NCBI GenBank assembly: GCA_964597035.1
Contig: CAZQWM010000077.1
Coordinates: 1-5,578, forward strand
Direction: 5' to 3'
DNA: 5,578 nt
Source: Fen-1362 sp964597035
GTDB lineage: Bacteria > Planctomycetota > Phycisphaerae > Sedimentisphaerales > Anaerobacaceae
The position numbers were made by a program, and so were the translations under genes. The notes under the pieces are model-generated. The model had not been told where the DNA came from and ran no database searches. It saw only the letters and a list, made by a program, of their open reading frames with translations. Of this stretch, positions 4,589 through 5,578 are shown piece by piece (position 1 is the stretch's first letter; each line of letters starts with the position of its first letter).

Positions 4589-5173
4589 TCACTCCGAGAA
4601 ATTTAATCGAGCGAACTCGCCGTGGTATTTAAGAGCGGCTTTATCGTAGGCCTTAGCGGCGTCGATTTCGGAGTCGAACCGGCCGAGCCATATTCTTTTT
4701 TTATGATGCACGATTCTGGCGACCCAGCGGTTAGAGCGTTTTTCCAAAAAGACGCCGATGTATCTGGAGGTGGTTTTCTTAGTTGTCTTGGATTTGTTGA
4801 ACTGGTTCTGTGAGTGGGTGGCGCAGCGGAGATTGGCGCGGCGATTGTCGAGCGATTTGCGGTTTCGATGGTCGACCAGCAGGCGGGAAGGAGGATTCAA
4901 AATTTCGCGGTGCAGGGAAAGGATTCTGGTCCTGTTATTTGAGGAGCTGACGAGGCGAACGGCGTAGATGCGCGGGCCATTTACCTTGGCACACCAGCGA
5001 TATTTGTTGAAGGTGTAGAAGTCCTCCGAATCAACGATGGTGAAAAGGCCTGAGCCGAGCGGGATTCTGCGAAACGGATAGCCATAACGGAGGCGGCGAT
5101 AGAGCAGTAGCGGCCAGACCAAAATACGGTCGATGCATAACGGCAGTTTCAAGGCAATATTGATAGTGACCAT
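4589..5173 (-). CDS. HNH endonuclease with AP2 DNA-binding domain
   Basis: 194 residues from the ATG at 5173, chosen because GGAGGG lies 7 nt before it; the upstream in-frame ATG (5188) adds only MEGIL, overlaps that site and has no ribosome site of its own. After a basic lead (YRRLRYGYPFRR), residues 37-75 (IPLGSGLFTIVDSEDFYTF then NKYRWCAK...YAVRLV) are the usual N-terminal module of this family. The HNH_3-type core follows: H88-R89, then VDHRNRKSLDNRRANLR (100-116) with D101-H102 and N110, then QNQFN. Residues 136-192 are a complete AP2 domain (SRYIGV, RWVARI, LGRFDSEIDAAKAYDKAALK, GEFARLNF). Such proteins cut or nick DNA and are usually free-standing homing-type or phage-linked genes; this one has both domains intact. 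It converges on mscL and lies between two copies of a 23-bp repeat, with a heptad tract overlapping its likely promoter. Target site unknown. Confidence 0.9.
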   Translation of the reverse strand: MVTINIALKLPLCIDRILVWPLLLYRRLRYGYPFRRIPLGSGLFTIVDSEDFYTFNKYRWCAKVNGPRIYAVRLVSSSNNRTRILSLHREILNPPSRLLVDHRNRKSLDNRRANLRCATHSQNQFNKSKTTKKTTSRYIGVFLEKRSNRWVARIVHHKKRIWLGRFDSEIDAAKAYDKAALKYHGEFARLNFSE

Positions 5174-5190
5174 AAGAATACCCTCCATTG

Positions 5191-5232
5191 TTGTTCATTG
5201 TTCAGAGTTCAAAGTTCATTGTTCCTTGTCAT
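5191..5232. repeat. Second heptad-periodic repeat tract
   Basis: Six consecutive seven-base units: TTGTTCA, TTGTTCA, GAGTTCA, AAGTTCA, TTGTTCC, TTGTCAT. The unit is the same xxGTTCA as at the ends of the tract at 1667-1806. It begins 17 bp upstream of the HNH-AP2 start, so it lies in that gene's leader or promoter; no clear promoter hexamers are seen around it. Confidence 0.7.
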
Positions 5233-5250
5233 CAACTTCAAACCATTCTG

Positions 5251-5270
5251 CCCGCCTTTGGCGGGACTAA
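5251..5270 (-). repeat. GGCGGG-ACTAA hairpin element
   Basis: CCCGCC-TTT-GGCGGG (5251-5265) is followed by ACTAAC. On the minus strand it reads GTTAGT before the hairpin, a close variant of the GGGG-CTAA family. TGGGTCCCC follows at 5275. Confidence 0.5.
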
Positions 5271-5306
5271 CCCCTGGGTCCCCTGTTCAAGGCCAAGAGG
5301 GCAGCA

Positions 5307-5340
5307 CTCGGGGATCTGCGCTGCGCTCCGAGGGGCTAAA
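5307..5340 (-). repeat. GGGG-CTAA element containing copy 2 of the 23-bp repeat
   Basis: CTCGG (5307-5311) pairs with CCGAG (5328-5332), followed by GGGCTAAA. The body, 5310-5332, is the second copy of the dispersed repeat at 4532-4554 (two mismatches). Here that repeat is joined to the CTAA end, which the first copy lacks. Confidence 0.5.
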
Positions 5341-5343
5341 TTT

Positions 5344-5370
5344 GCCCCGCCCACGGGAGGCGGGGCTAAC
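5344..5370 (-). repeat. GGGG-CTAA hairpin element
   Basis: GCCCCGCC (5344-5351) and GGCGGGGC (5359-5366) form a perfect 8-bp stem with a 7-nt loop, followed by TAAC. It is only three bases after the previous element, so two members sit in tandem. Confidence 0.6.
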
Positions 5371-5464
5371 CAAGACCCTAAAGGTCTCTCCATCCTATGG
5401 CGCGAACTTGCGCGCTTTTGTCGAAAACTAAGGGATTTCCTGATATAAATCGAAGGGCCGAAAT

Positions 5465-5476
5465 GCACTTAAGTGC
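5465..5476. repeat. 12-bp perfect palindrome
   Basis: GCACTTAAGTGC is fully self-complementary and lies midway between the inverted-repeat arms at 5420 and 5525. It may be a site for a dimeric regulator. Confidence 0.4.
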
Positions 5477-5555
5477 TTGTAGGGAAGGGAGTAAAAAAAT
5501 TTTTAAAAAAGTCGGCTTCTAAGGGTTTTCGACATGCGCGCTTTTGCTGAACGTT

Positions 5556-5578
5556 TGTTTAATACAAATGTTTAATAC
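5556..5578. repeat. Tandem 13-bp repeat cut by window end
   Basis: TGTTTAATAC occurs at 5556-5565 and again at 5569-5578, separated by AAA, giving a 13-bp period that may continue outside the window. TTTGT...ACAAA symmetry spans the first copy (5554-5568). It could be an iteron-like array or repeated regulator sites. Confidence 0.5.

Larger units (their letters stand above)
5371..5578. other. Right-end intergenic region, no gene supported
   Basis: No gene is supported. It holds a 12-bp direct repeat, TGCGCGCTTTTG, at 5409-5420 and 5535-5546. A 9-bp inverted repeat, GTCGAAAAC (5420-5428) and GTTTTCGAC (5525-5533), lies between and touching them. An 18-base A/T run (5492-5509) may be curved DNA. 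The symmetry suggests a regulatory region for a gene beyond the window edge. Confidence 0.4.

Noticed and set aside
5344..5370. Integron attC site suggested by CTAAC and stem-loop
   Set aside because: No RYYYAAC/GTTRRRY box pair and no array of cassettes; the TTAG-hairpin family explains it better.
5397..5522. 41-codon plus-strand frame from an ATG
   Set aside because: No ribosome site, runs through repeats and the A/T run, and contains the repeated CALL text only because of the 12-bp direct repeat.

Overview
The window looks like part of a chromosome from an environmental Gram-negative bacterium. My best guess is Planctomycetota, class Phycisphaerae (Sedimentisphaerales-like), held at moderate to low confidence. 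The reasons are an HNH-AP2 protein whose N-terminus (YRRLRYGYPFRRIPL...) I associate with that group, one fairly clear and one doubtful remnant of the dockerin-like C-terminal motif common there (ADIN-DDCKFD..DF...W), a lipoprotein, and intergenic DNA packed with hairpins and short degenerate repeats. No marker gene fixes the taxonomy.

Layout, left to right. Positions 1-105 are the 3' end of a plus-strand gene cut by the window edge, followed by a terminator-like hairpin (141-170). Positions 385-2799 form a visibly A+T-rich block of three minus-strand genes: a lipoprotein (1966-2799), a protein with a C-terminal helix-turn-helix (907-1563), and a small one-pass membrane protein (385-813). A good promoter with a 17-bp palindrome over its -10 box lies upstream of the HTH gene, and a 140-bp heptad-periodic repeat lies just behind it. 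Remnants of dockerin-like reading frames sit on both sides of the lipoprotein gene, one much clearer than the other. Positions 2824-3709 are repeat-rich intergenic DNA. Positions 3710-4126 encode MscL, the only gene identified beyond doubt, behind a consensus TATAAT box. Positions 4127-4588 are more repeats. Positions 4589-5173 (minus) encode a free-standing HNH-AP2 protein with a second heptad tract at its 5' side. The right end (5174-5578) holds more hairpins, a 12-bp direct repeat, a palindrome, and a tandem repeat cut by the window end.

The genes do not form one recognisable pathway. mscL is housekeeping (osmotic safety valve), and the HNH-AP2 gene looks like a selfish or mobile endonuclease gene converging on it. 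The three A+T-rich genes look like accessory cargo; the HTH and membrane-protein genes, 93 bp apart on one strand, could share a transcript. The most distinctive signal is non-coding: a family of hairpins ending GGGG-CTAA on the plus strand (TTAG at the foot on the minus strand), all in one orientation, resembling REP elements with an unusual foot tetranucleotide. The second is the heptad-periodic repeat, present upstream of two unrelated minus-strand genes.
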